The notes under the pieces are model-generated. The model was not told the DNA's origin. It was given only the letters and a program-made list of their open reading frames with translations, and made no database searches. Below are positions 26,635 through 34,626 of a stretch of DNA of 64,000 bases, piece by piece. The stretch is taken from assembly GCF_013155465.1 (NCBI RefSeq), contig NZ_JABJVX010000004.1:328596-392595 (forward strand). Reading direction: 5' to 3'. This DNA comes from Alterinioella nitratireducens. GTDB lineage: Bacteria; Pseudomonadota; Alphaproteobacteria; Rhodobacterales; Rhodobacteraceae. Each line of letters opens with the position of its first letter. Positions within the stretch are counted from its first letter, which is position 1. Made by a program: the position numbers and the translations under genes.

Positions 26635-26664
26635 CTTGACGCCCCTCTGCCCGCCCGCTATGCG
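26635..26664 (+). promoter_or_regulatory. possible promoter of the metZ transcript
   Basis: TTGACG at 26635-26640 and TATGCG at 26659-26664 with an 18-nt spacer. It places the RNA start just before the riboswitch. The -10 box is weak. Confidence 0.45.
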
Positions 26665-26669
26665 CTTGG

Positions 26670-26836
26670 GGCAGTGGCGATTTGTTTACCGGATTGCGGG
26701 CCACTATACACTTTGCGTTTACATGGGAAACGAAGGATCAGAATTCGCGTTCGCAATCAGCGGCAGCTGATGAAGAGGCAGAGAATTCTGATACGTCTCT
26801 AACGCAAAGTGTTGAAAACAAGCCGCTAAAGAGGTC
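26670..26836 (+). promoter_or_regulatory. SAM-II riboswitch with a large inserted stem
   Basis: P1 is AGTGGC (26673-26678) pairing with GCCACT (26700-26705). The enclosed loop contains GATTTG and ACCGGATTGC as in SAM-II (SAM-alpha). The 3' pseudoknot strand CGCTAAAGAGG is at 26824-26834. Between them sits an insertion of about 105 nt: a 12-bp helix 26708-26719/26801-26812, a 10-bp helix 26737-26746/26783-26792 and two small hairpins inside. The location directly ahead of metZ is the classic context; SAM binding would occlude downstream expression. A further hairpin at 26860-26887 follows. Confidence 0.82.
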
Positions 26837-26859
26837 GCGCATGGGGGCAGGGCCCCTCA

Positions 26860-26887
26860 AGCCCCGACCGTTCACCGGTGCGGGGCT
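26860..26887 (+). promoter_or_regulatory. hairpin between riboswitch and metZ
   Basis: AGCCCCG/CGGGGCT and ACCG/CGGT stems with a one-base bulge, followed by a weak T-run. Could be an attenuator that works with the riboswitch. Confidence 0.45.
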
Positions 26888-26921
26888 GTTTCATGCCTCG
26901 CACCATCAGGAGACGAGAGAC

Positions 26922-28124
26922 ATGACAAAGGGCCCCAGACCCCTGCCCGAGACCCTCCACCCGCGCACCCGCGCCGTGCATGGCGGCACGCGGCGCAGCC
27001 AGTATGGCGAGGTCAGCGAAGCCATCTATCTGACGCAGGGTTTCGTCTATGACAGCGCCGAGGCCGCCGAGGCACGCTTCATCGAAAGCGGCCCGGACGA
27101 GTTCATCTATGCCCGCTACGGCAACCCCACCGTGCGCATGTTCGAGGACCGGATGGCGCAGCTTGAAGGCACCGAGGACGCCTTTGCGACCGCCAGCGGA
27201 ATGGCCGCCGTCAACGGCGCGCTGACCGCGATGCTGCGCGCGGGCGATCACGTGGTGTCGGCCAAGGCGCTGTTCGGATCGTGCCTCTATATCCTGGAGG
27301 AGATCCTGACCCGCTTCGGGGTCGAGGTCACATTCGTCGATGGCACCGATCTGGACCAGTGGCGCAAGGCGATCCGCCCCGAGACCCGCGCGGTGTTCTT
27401 CGAAAGCCTCTCAAACCCCACGCTGGAAGTGATCGACATCAGGGGCGTATCCGACCTGGCCCATGCCGTCGGCGCTTTTGTCGTCGTGGACAATGTCTTC
27501 GCCACGCCGGTCCTGCAACGCTCGGCCGATCTGGGGGCGGATGTGGTGGTCTATTCCGCGACCAAGCATATCGACGGGCAGGGGCGCTGTCTTGGCGGTG
27601 TGATCTGCGCCAGCCGCGACTTCATCCGCAAGGTGGCGGAACCCTACCTCAAGCATACCGGCGGGTCGCTCTCGCCCTTCAACGCCTGGGTGATGCTGAA
27701 ATCGCTGGAGACGATGGATTTGCGGGTCCGTGCGCAGGCCGAAACCGCGCAAAAGGTGGCCGAGGCGATGCAGGGCGCAGCGGGGCTGGCCCGCGTGATC
27801 TATCCGGGACTGGCCGACCACCCGCAGCACGATCTGAACGCGGCCCAGATGCAGGGCGGCGGCACGATGATGGCGCTGGAACTGGACGGCGGGAAAGAGG
27901 CCGCGTTCCGGTTCCTGAACGCGCTTCGGATCGTGTTGATCTCGAACAACCTGGGCGACGCGAAATCCATCATCACCCATCCCGCGACGACAACGCATCA
28001 GCGCCTGAGCGAGGATCAGCGCAAAGTGCTCGGCATCACGCCGGGGCTCTTGCGCCTGTCGATCGGGCTGGAGGATGCGGGCGATATCGTGGCCGATCTG
28101 AAAGGCGCGCTGGCGGCGGTTTAG
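26922..28124 (+). CDS. metZ: O-succinylhomoserine sulfhydrylase
   Basis: 400 residues, Cys/Met metabolism PLP enzyme. The PLP lysine is in VVYSATKHIDGQG and the phosphate-binding segment in FATASGMAAVNGA. The N-terminal HPRTRAVHGGTRR and YARYGNPTVRMFE match MetZ. It makes homocysteine from O-succinylhomoserine and sulfide. The start at 26922 follows AGGAGACGAGAGAC; the longer upstream frame is the riboswitch leader. Controlled by the SAM-II element. Confidence 0.96.
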   Translation: MTKGPRPLPETLHPRTRAVHGGTRRSQYGEVSEAIYLTQGFVYDSAEAAEARFIESGPDEFIYARYGNPTVRMFEDRMAQLEGTEDAFATASGMAAVNGALTAMLRAGDHVVSAKALFGSCLYILEEILTRFGVEVTFVDGTDLDQWRKAIRPETRAVFFESLSNPTLEVIDIRGVSDLAHAVGAFVVVDNVFATPVLQRSADLGADVVVYSATKHIDGQGRCLGGVICASRDFIRKVAEPYLKHTGGSLSPFNAWVMLKSLETMDLRVRAQAETAQKVAEAMQGAAGLARVIYPGLADHPQHDLNAAQMQGGGTMMALELDGGKEAAFRFLNALRIVLISNNLGDAKSIITHPATTTHQRLSEDQRKVLGITPGLLRLSIGLEDAGDIVADLKGALAAV

Positions 28125-28140
28125 CGGCAAGAATTTTGCC

Positions 28141-28183
28141 CGAAAAATCTTGCCGTCCGAAAAATCTTGCCCAAGATTTTTCG
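28141..28183. repeat. palindromic/direct repeat after metZ
   Basis: CGAAAAATCTTG occurs at 28141-28152 and 28158-28169. The second copy forms a perfect 12-bp inverted repeat with 28172-28183 around a two-base spacer. Same style as the other palindromes at 9.2, 20.4 and 29.0 kb. Confidence 0.8.
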
Positions 28184-28250
28184 ATCCGCTGGCCAAACCG
28201 TGGCCCTTGCCCCTAAAGAGGATCACCCGATTGCCGCGACGGACCCGCCC

Positions 28251-28988
28251 ATGACGCCCTTTCTGATCCTGCAACTGCGCCCCGAGGATGAGGCCGCGGA
28301 TGAGGAATATGCCAGCCTGCTGGCCCGCACCGGCCTGACGCCTTCGGACACGCATCGCATCCGCCTCGACAAACAGCCGCTGCCCGAGGATCTGGACCTC
28401 ACCCGCTATTCCGGCGTCATCGTCGGCGGCGGCCCCGGCTGCGTCAGCGACCCGCCCGAAAAGAAGACCGCTGAGGAAGCCAGTATCGAGGCCGCGATCC
28501 TGGGGCTCATGCCCGAGGTCACCGCGCGCGACATTCCTTACCTGGGCTGCTGCTACGGGCTCGGTATCCTGGCCCATCATCTTGGCGGCGAGGTCAGTCA
28601 GGAGAGATACGGCGAGGCTATCGGCGGCGTCGATTGCACGCTCACGCCCGAGGGCGCGGCCGATCCGCTCTTTGCCGGCCTGCCGCGCCGCTTCCGTGCG
28701 CTCGTCGGCCACAAGGAGGCAGTGCAGGCCACCCCGCCGGGGGCCGTGCATCTGGCCGCCAGCGAGACCTGCCCGATGCAGGTGATCCGCTATGGCCGGA
28801 ACGTCTATGCCACCCAGTTCCACCCCGAGGCGGACGGGCAGAGCTTTGCCACCCGCATCCGCATCTACCGCGCCAAGGGCTATTTCCCGCCCGACCAGGC
28901 CGAGGCCCTGACCGAGGCCTGCCTGGCCGAGGAGATCACCGTGCCGGAACGGATGCTGCGCAATTTCGTGACCCGTTACGCCCGCTGA
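28251..28988 (+). CDS. class I glutamine amidotransferase (GuaA-like domain protein)
   Basis: 245 residues from the ATG at 28251. The single GATase domain has its nucleophile in YLGCCYGLGILAHHLGG and the His-Glu pair in TQFHPEAD. GVIVGGGPGCVSD is the oxyanion-strand region. Stand-alone proteins of this type (YfeJ-like) may hydrolyse gamma-glutamyl compounds; the partner synthetase is not adjacent. It lies between two palindromic repeats that may bound its transcript. Confidence 0.88.
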   Translation: MTPFLILQLRPEDEAADEEYASLLARTGLTPSDTHRIRLDKQPLPEDLDLTRYSGVIVGGGPGCVSDPPEKKTAEEASIEAAILGLMPEVTARDIPYLGCCYGLGILAHHLGGEVSQERYGEAIGGVDCTLTPEGAADPLFAGLPRRFRALVGHKEAVQATPPGAVHLAASETCPMQVIRYGRNVYATQFHPEADGQSFATRIRIYRAKGYFPPDQAEALTEACLAEEITVPERMLRNFVTRYAR

Positions 28989-28998
28989 AAGGGCCGCG

Positions 28999-29042
28999 AA
29001 ATCTCTTCGCGAAGAGATTTGCGCGTTTCTTCGAAGAAACGC
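28999..29042. repeat. two adjacent perfect palindromes
   Basis: 28999-29020 (22 nt, centre TTCGCGAA) and 29023-29042 (20 nt, centre TTCGAA), both perfect, between the amidotransferase and trkH genes. Confidence 0.9.
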
Positions 29043-29098
29043 CGCCCCCCGCGAATGGACGTTGACAGCCCCGAGCCCACGGGCCAACGCTGCGCCCC

Positions 29099-30547
29099 AT
29101 GATTGACCCGCGCCCCGTCGGATATGTGATTGGCCAGCTGGTGCTGGTGCTCGGGCTGACCATGCTGATCCCGATGGCGCTGGATTTCTATCTTGGCAAT
29201 CCGCATTGGCAGGCGTTCTTCCAAAGCGCGGTGATGACGGCCTTCGCGGGGCTTTTGGTGGTGCTGGCCTGCGCCAACGGGGTCGAGCGGCAGTTGACCA
29301 TCCAGCAGACCTTCCTCCTGACCACGCTCGTGTGGGTCGCGCTGCCGGTCTTCGGCGCGCTGCCCTTCGTCCTGGGCGCCACCGAGGCGCGCTATGTCGA
29401 TGCGTTCTTCGAGGCGATGTCGGGCCTGACGACCACCGGGGCCACCGTCTTTACCGGGCTCGACGATCTGCCCGAGGGGCTGAACCTGTGGCGCGGGCTG
29501 ATGCAGTGGTTCGGCGGCATCGGGATCATCGTCGTCGCCATGGTGTTCCTGCCCGAACTCAGGGTGGGGGGGATGCAGATATTCCGCTCCGAGGCGTTCG
29601 AGACCATGGGCAAGATCCTGCCCCGCGCCGCCGAGATCGCCAAGCAGATCTCGGTCATCTACCTGACCCTGACGGTGGTCAGCGCGTTGACCTACACGGC
29701 GCTCGGGATGCAGCCGTTCGAGGCCACGGTCCACGCCATGACCTCGATTTCGACGGGCGGGTTCTCCACCACCGACGATTCCTTCGGCGCCTTCCAGGGC
29801 CCGCTGGAATATGCCGCCGTGATCTTCATGATCCTCGCCAGCCTGCCCTTCGTGCGCTACGTGCAGATGGTCGCGGGCACGGCCAAACCCTTCTTCACCG
29901 ACACCCAGACCCGCGCCTACCTGGCCACGATCGCGATCCTGACGCTGTTCTTCGTGATCTACCGCCTCGTCGTGAATGGCGACCAGCTGGAGCATGGGGT
30001 CCGCGAGGCGATCTTCAACGTCACCTCGATCATCAGCGGCACCGGCTATTCCAGCACCGACTACCAGCGATGGGGCCCCTCGGCGGTGGTGATCTTCTTC
30101 TTCATCGGCCTCATCGGCGGCTGCGCAGGGTCGACGTCATGCTCGATCAAGGTGTTCCGCTACCAACTCCTGATGACCTCGATCTCGACGCAGCTCAAGC
30201 GCCTCTACGCGCCGCATGGCATCTTCGAGCCGCGCTACGAGGGTCGCAAGGTCAGCGAGGAGGTGCTGTCCTCGGTCATGGCCTTCTTCGTGCTCTTCTT
30301 CGTCAGCCTCGGGGTGTTCTCGATCCTTCTGGGGCTGACCGGGCTGGACTTCATCACCTCGGTCTCCGGCGCGGCGAGCGCGCTGGCCAATATCGGGCCG
30401 GGGCTTGGCCCCATCATCGGGCCTGCCGGCACGTTCGAGCCGCTGGAGGACACAGCGAAATGGATCCTGGCCGTGGCGATGCTGGTCGGGCGGCTGGAGC
30501 TGATGGCGGTCTTCGTGCTGTTCACCGCCCGGTTCTGGCGCGGCTGA
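29099..30547 (+). CDS. trkH: TrkH family potassium uptake protein
   Basis: 482 residues with the four-fold MPM repeat of K+ transporters. The selectivity-filter-like segments are visible: GLTTTGATVF, SISTGGFSTTD, ISGTGYSSTDY and ALANIGPGLG. About ten helices. It forms the membrane subunit of a Trk system with TrkA, which is not in the window. The ATG at 29099 gives the standard N-terminus. Confidence 0.96.
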   Translation: MIDPRPVGYVIGQLVLVLGLTMLIPMALDFYLGNPHWQAFFQSAVMTAFAGLLVVLACANGVERQLTIQQTFLLTTLVWVALPVFGALPFVLGATEARYVDAFFEAMSGLTTTGATVFTGLDDLPEGLNLWRGLMQWFGGIGIIVVAMVFLPELRVGGMQIFRSEAFETMGKILPRAAEIAKQISVIYLTLTVVSALTYTALGMQPFEATVHAMTSISTGGFSTTDDSFGAFQGPLEYAAVIFMILASLPFVRYVQMVAGTAKPFFTDTQTRAYLATIAILTLFFVIYRLVVNGDQLEHGVREAIFNVTSIISGTGYSSTDYQRWGPSAVVIFFFIGLIGGCAGSTSCSIKVFRYQLLMTSISTQLKRLYAPHGIFEPRYEGRKVSEEVLSSVMAFFVLFFVSLGVFSILLGLTGLDFITSVSGAASALANIGPGLGPIIGPAGTFEPLEDTAKWILAVAMLVGRLELMAVFVLFTARFWRG

Positions 30548-30580
30548 GGGGGGGGGCGGACCGCCCTGACGGGCGGTTGC

Positions 30581-30612
30581 CTTCGGCGAGGATATTTGAA
30601 GAACAAAGAAGG
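30581..30612 (-). repeat. REP-like element, partial copy C
   Basis: On the minus strand it reads CTTCTTTGTTCTTCAAATAT, closely matching the left end of copy B at 55.8 kb. It lies between the convergent trkH and glyS genes, after an ACCGCCC/GGGCGGT hairpin at 30560-30577. Confidence 0.6.
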
Positions 30613-30656
30613 AGGGGGGCCGCGTTAAGGTTAACCGGGCGGGGATGGGGGCGGCG

Positions 30657-32993
30657 TCAGCCTTCTAGCCTGGAGAGGTCCGCGATCTTGCCGCAGGCGG
30701 CGGTGATCTCATGCAGCAGGTTCAGCCGGTTGCGGCGCAGGATCTCGTTTTCGGCATTGACCTGAACGGTGTCGAAAAACGCGTCGATCGGCGCGCGCAG
30801 GTCTGCCAGAGCCGTCATCGCGGCGGAGAAATCGTCTTGTTCCAGCGCGGGCGTCACGGTCGCATTGGCCCGCTCCAGCGCCGCGAACAGCGCGCGTTCC
30901 TCTTCGGTCTCGGCGAATTTCGCATCCGCCCCGAAGCGGTATTCCACCCCGTCCTTCTCCTCGGCCTGCGCCAGGATGTTGGCGGCGCGCTTGTAGCCCT
31001 GCACGAGGTTCTCGCCATCGCTCGTTGCAAAGAAGGCCGAGAGCGCCTCGGCCCGTTTCACCAGCAGCGTGAGGTCGTCATTGGCAGGCATGGCAAGGCA
31101 GGCGTCGATGATGTCGTGACGGATGTTTTGGTCGCGCAGATGGACCTTGAGGCGGTCGTGAAGGAAGGCGAGGAGGTCGTCTGTCAAATCCTTAGATTTG
31201 GCGCGAATCGTATCCAGTCTTGTCTTTATCGCAAACATGTCCTCTAGAGCTTGCCTGACGTCTGAGTCGGCTTTGCTTAGGCCCTCTAGTGTCCCTCGGA
31301 GAATATTTACAGATTGTTCCAATGCTTTAGCATCTGCAACGTCTTGTTTAGGCAATACGGAAAGTAAACTCCTGCCGAATTCCCCTTTTTCATTTAGCGC
31401 CTCGGTTTTGGCCCGGACTAACGCAGCGAGCCTTTTTAGTTCATCAACTGTCTCTAGTGCGCCCAAAGCAACTAGAGCTCTCGCTTCTACAATCGAGGTT
31501 ATGCCTAGCCTAAGCCCATTCCCCAACACCAGCCGAATAACCCCAAGCGCCGCCCGCCTCAGCGCGAACGGATCCTTGCTGCCCGTGGGTTTCTCGTCAA
31601 TCGCCCAGAACCCGGTCAGGGTGTCCAGCTTGTCGGCCAGCGCCACCGCCACCGAAACCGGGCTGGTCGGCACATCGTCAGTCGGCCCGAGCGGCGAATA
31701 ATGCTCCTCTGCCGCCTTCGCCACTGCCTCGCCAAAGCCCGCGGCCTGCGCGTAATAGCGCCCCATCAGCCCCTGCAATTCGGGGAACTCATAGACCATT
31801 TCCGAATTCAGATCGGCTTTGGCGATGCGCGCCGCCTGTTCGGCCTCATCGGCATCCGCGCCGACCACCGGGGCCAGCTCGCGGGCCAGTGCGGCGATGC
31901 GGTCAATGCGCGCCGCCTGCGTGCCGAGCTTGCGATGGAAAGTCACGTTTTCAAGCGCTTGCGTCCACCGGCTCATGTTCGTTTTCGCCACGCGCAGGTC
32001 GTTTTCCCAGAAGAATTTCGCATCCGACAGCCGCGCGGTCAGCACCTTGGAATTGCCCGCCAGGATGGTCGCGCCGTGATCGGCGGTTTCGCGATTTGCA
32101 ACGGTGATGAAGCGCTCGATCCGGCCCGTTTTCGGGTGCTTCACCGAAAAGAACTTCTGGTGCTCGCGCATCGAGGTTTGCAGCACCTCGGGCGGCAGTT
32201 CCATGAATTCCGCGCCGATCTCGCCCATCAGGACCACGGGCCATTCGACCAGCCCCGCGACCTCCGCCAGCAGCCCCTTGTCCTCGACCACTTCCAGCCC
32301 TGCGGCGAAGGCGGCGTTGGTGGCGTCGTTCCAGATCGTCGCGGCACGGTCCTCGGCGGACAGCACCACATGCGCGCGCTTCAATTTGCCAGCGTAATCG
32401 TCGAAGGAGGTGACGGAAAACGCCTCCGGCCCCATGAAGCGGTGGCCGCGTGTCGTGTCGCCCGAGGCGATGCCGTCGACGTCGAACGGCACCACAGAGG
32501 CCCCGTTCTCATCCGTCAGGATGCACAGGATCGAATGCAGCGGGCGCACCCATCTGAGGCTGCCCGCGCCCCACCGCATCGACTTGGGCCAGGGGAAATT
32601 GCGGATCACGGCCGGAATCAGCTCGGCGATGATCGCCTCGGCCTTGCGCCCCGGCCTGGTGAACTGCGCAAACCAGGTCTGGCCCTTCTTGTCGTCGCGG
32701 ATCTCCAGATCCTCGCGGGTCAGGCCCGTGGCGCGCAGGAACCCCTCCAGCGCCTTCTCGGGCGCATCGGCGCGCGGGCCCTTGCGCTCCTCGGTCACGG
32801 TGGGGCTTTCGCCGGTCAGCCCCTCGACGGTCAGGCACAACCGGCGCGGGGTCGCGAAAGCCCCGGCGCTGGCATAGGTCAGCCCCGCCTCGACCAGCCC
32901 GTCGGTGACCAGCTTCTTGAGGTCGGCGGCGGCGCGGGTCTGCATCCTTGCGGGGATTTCCTCGGAGAAGAGTTCGAGCAGAAGATCGGGCAT
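30657..32993 (-). CDS. glyS: glycine--tRNA ligase beta subunit with AT-rich internal insertion
   Basis: 778 residues; the family is usually near 690. N-terminus MPDLLLELFSEEIPARMQ and core motifs such as LVEWPVVLMGEIGAEFMELP, REHQKFFSVKHP and RETADHGATILAGN are normal. Residues about 490-600 (DNA 31190-31520) form an extra helical segment between LGNGLRLGI and DDLLAFLHDRLKVHLRDQN, where relatives such as E. coli have only about 25 residues. This DNA is much AT-richer than the rest of the gene. Forms an alpha2-beta2 enzyme with GlyQ. Start chosen at 32993. Confidence 0.95.
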   Translation of the reverse strand: MPDLLLELFSEEIPARMQTRAAADLKKLVTDGLVEAGLTYASAGAFATPRRLCLTVEGLTGESPTVTEERKGPRADAPEKALEGFLRATGLTREDLEIRDDKKGQTWFAQFTRPGRKAEAIIAELIPAVIRNFPWPKSMRWGAGSLRWVRPLHSILCILTDENGASVVPFDVDGIASGDTTRGHRFMGPEAFSVTSFDDYAGKLKRAHVVLSAEDRAATIWNDATNAAFAAGLEVVEDKGLLAEVAGLVEWPVVLMGEIGAEFMELPPEVLQTSMREHQKFFSVKHPKTGRIERFITVANRETADHGATILAGNSKVLTARLSDAKFFWENDLRVAKTNMSRWTQALENVTFHRKLGTQAARIDRIAALARELAPVVGADADEAEQAARIAKADLNSEMVYEFPELQGLMGRYYAQAAGFGEAVAKAAEEHYSPLGPTDDVPTSPVSVAVALADKLDTLTGFWAIDEKPTGSKDPFALRRAALGVIRLVLGNGLRLGITSIVEARALVALGALETVDELKRLAALVRAKTEALNEKGEFGRSLLSVLPKQDVADAKALEQSVNILRGTLEGLSKADSDVRQALEDMFAIKTRLDTIRAKSKDLTDDLLAFLHDRLKVHLRDQNIRHDIIDACLAMPANDDLTLLVKRAEALSAFFATSDGENLVQGYKRAANILAQAEEKDGVEYRFGADAKFAETEEERALFAALERANATVTPALEQDDFSAAMTALADLRAPIDAFFDTVQVNAENEILRRNRLNLLHEITAACGKIADLSRLEG

Positions 32994-32994
32994 A

Positions 32995-33519
32995 TCAGTT
33001 GCTTTCCGGCGGCGGCGGGCAGGTGTCCGGGACGGGATCGCCATCATAGACGGCCTCGCCGCAGGGGTTGATCTGGTGCCAGGCATAGCCCCGGCCATCC
33101 TGGCCGACCATCACGATGCGGTCGAAGCCGTAGATGAAATTGCCCTCGCCCAGAAAGGCCAGTGCGGTGCCATCCTCCAGCGCCTGCGTCAGCGCGCCCG
33201 CGTCATAGCAGTCGAACCATCCGGGCGTGTTGAGCGGCGTGGCATCGGGGTAGGGCCGGTAGGTCTCGGTCATTGTGGCCAGGCTGACCGGCGTGGTGAA
33301 ACAGGCCCGGAAGCGCAGGGGCGAGCTGTCGGCGTCGATGGCCTCGACATCCGTGACCGGCAGCGGTTCGGCCACCCCGTCAAAGGTGGTCGCGGTGATG
33401 GTCACGGCGTCGGCGTTGACCGGCTCGTAAAAGGCGCGCGTCTCGGTGAACCAGAGCAGCCCCCCGGCCGTCGCGGCGGAGAGGACAAGCAGCGTTGCCA
33501 CGATGCGACCGCTATTCAT
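32995..33519 (-). CDS. DUF6446 family protein between glyQ and glyS
   Basis: 174 residues with one N-terminal membrane anchor ([19 protein letters not shown]) and a periplasmic domain with several Cys ([31 protein letters not shown]). Such a gene is commonly found inside the glyQS operon in Rhodobacteraceae (from memory). Its start overlaps glyQ by 4 nt and its stop is 1 nt from the glyS ATG, so all three are translated together. Function unknown. Confidence 0.88.
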   Translation of the reverse strand: MNSGRIVATLLVLSAATAGGLLWFTETRAFYEPVNADAVTITATTFDGVAEPLPVTDVEAIDADSSPLRFRACFTTPVSLATMTETYRPYPDATPLNTPGWFDCYDAGALTQALEDGTALAFLGEGNFIYGFDRIVMVGQDGRGYAWHQINPCGEAVYDGDPVPDTCPPPPESN

Positions 33520-34457
33520 TGCGCGCCCTCCAGGTCGAACCCGCCCGCCTCGGTCTGCACGAAGGCATCGGCGCAGGCACGCGTCAGCGCGCGCACCCTT
33601 CCGATATAGGCCTGACGCTCGGTGACCGAAATCACCCCGCGCGCGTCCAGCAGGTTGAACAGATGCGACGCCTTGATCGCCTGGTCATAGGCGGGATGCG
33701 CCATGATGATGCGCTTGCCCGTCTTGGGGTCTTCCGCCGGGGCGGCCAGGATGGCCTGGCATTCGGCCTCGGCATCCTCGAAATGCTTCAGCAGTGCGTC
33801 GGTATTGGCGATATCGAAATTGTAGCGGCTGTGCTCTTCTTCCGTCTGGCGGAACACGTCGCCATAGCTCAGCGGAATGGGCGCGTCCGGGTCGTTGAAC
33901 GGCATCTCCATGACGTGATCGACGCCCAGGATATACATCGCCAAGCGCTCCAGCCCATAGGTCAGCTCGCCCGAAACGGGCGCGCAGTCATGCCCGCCGA
34001 CCTGCTGGAAATAGGTGAACTGGCTGACCTCCATGCCGTCGCACCAGACCTCCCAGCCCAGGCCCCAGGCGCCCAATGTGGGGCTTTCCCAGTCATCCTC
34101 GACAAAGCGGATGTCGTGGGTTTCCATGTCGATCCCGATGGCCTCAAGCGAGCCGAGATAGAGCGCCTGCAAATCCGGCGGCGAGGGTTTGATCAGCACC
34201 TGGTACTGGTAATAATGCTGCAACCGGTTCGGGTTCTCGCCATAGCGCCCATCGGTCGGACGGCGCGAGGGCTGGACATAGGCCGCGGCCCAGGGCGCGG
34301 TGCCGAGGCTGCGCAGCGTGGTCGCGGGATGGAACGTGCCGGCCCCCACCTCCATGTCATAGGGTTGCAGCATCGCGCAGCCCTGCCTAGCCCAGTAGGT
34401 CTGGAGCGCCAGGATGATCTCCTGAAAGCTGCGCGGCTTGCTTTGGGTCTTGGCCAT
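33516..34457 (-). CDS. glyQ: glycine--tRNA ligase alpha subunit
   Basis: 313 residues. The class II synthetase catalytic motifs are clear: [52 protein letters not shown] and [20 protein letters not shown] putative promoter lies 40-70 bp upstream. First gene of glyQ-DUF6446-glyS. Confidence 0.98.
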   Translation of the reverse strand: MAKTQSKPRSFQEIILALQTYWARQGCAMLQPYDMEVGAGTFHPATTLRSLGTAPWAAAYVQPSRRPTDGRYGENPNRLQHYYQYQVLIKPSPPDLQALYLGSLEAIGIDMETHDIRFVEDDWESPTLGAWGLGWEVWCDGMEVSQFTYFQQVGGHDCAPVSGELTYGLERLAMYILGVDHVMEMPFNDPDAPIPLSYGDVFRQTEEEHSRYNFDIANTDALLKHFEDAEAECQAILAAPAEDPKTGKRIIMAHPAYDQAIKASHLFNLLDARGVISVTERQAYIGRVRALTRACADAFVQTEAGGFDLEGAQ

Positions 34458-34495
34458 GGCTCGGGGTTCCCGGAATTGACGCGAAAGGCAGGGGT

Positions 34496-34524
34496 TCCAT
34501 ACGTGCCACCCTTGGCAGGGTCAA
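34496..34524 (-). promoter_or_regulatory. putative glyQ promoter
   Basis: On the minus strand TTGACC (34519-34524) and TATGGA (34496-34501) with a 17-nt spacer, about 40 nt ahead of the glyQ ATG. Confidence 0.5.
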
Positions 34525-34626
34525 TTGGCGCCTGGGGCAATTTTCTGGTGCAGCGTCGGCGCGTTCTGCTACGCTGCCGCCGGAACAAGGCGGGCCAGGC
34601 CCGTGGGCATGAAGGGGTTTGCACCG

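Noticed and set aside
26682..26921. N-terminal extension of metZ through the leader
   Set aside because: The stretch encodes riboswitch structure, not protein; the MetZ N-terminus begins at 26922 after a good ribosome-binding site.
20383..29042. CRISPR array suggested by repeated short palindromes
   Set aside because: Units differ in sequence, spacing is irregular, there are no spacers of constant length and no cas genes.
31165..31535. A separate gene or intron inside glyS
   Set aside because: The glyS frame stays open through the segment without stops or splice signals, so it is an in-frame protein insertion.
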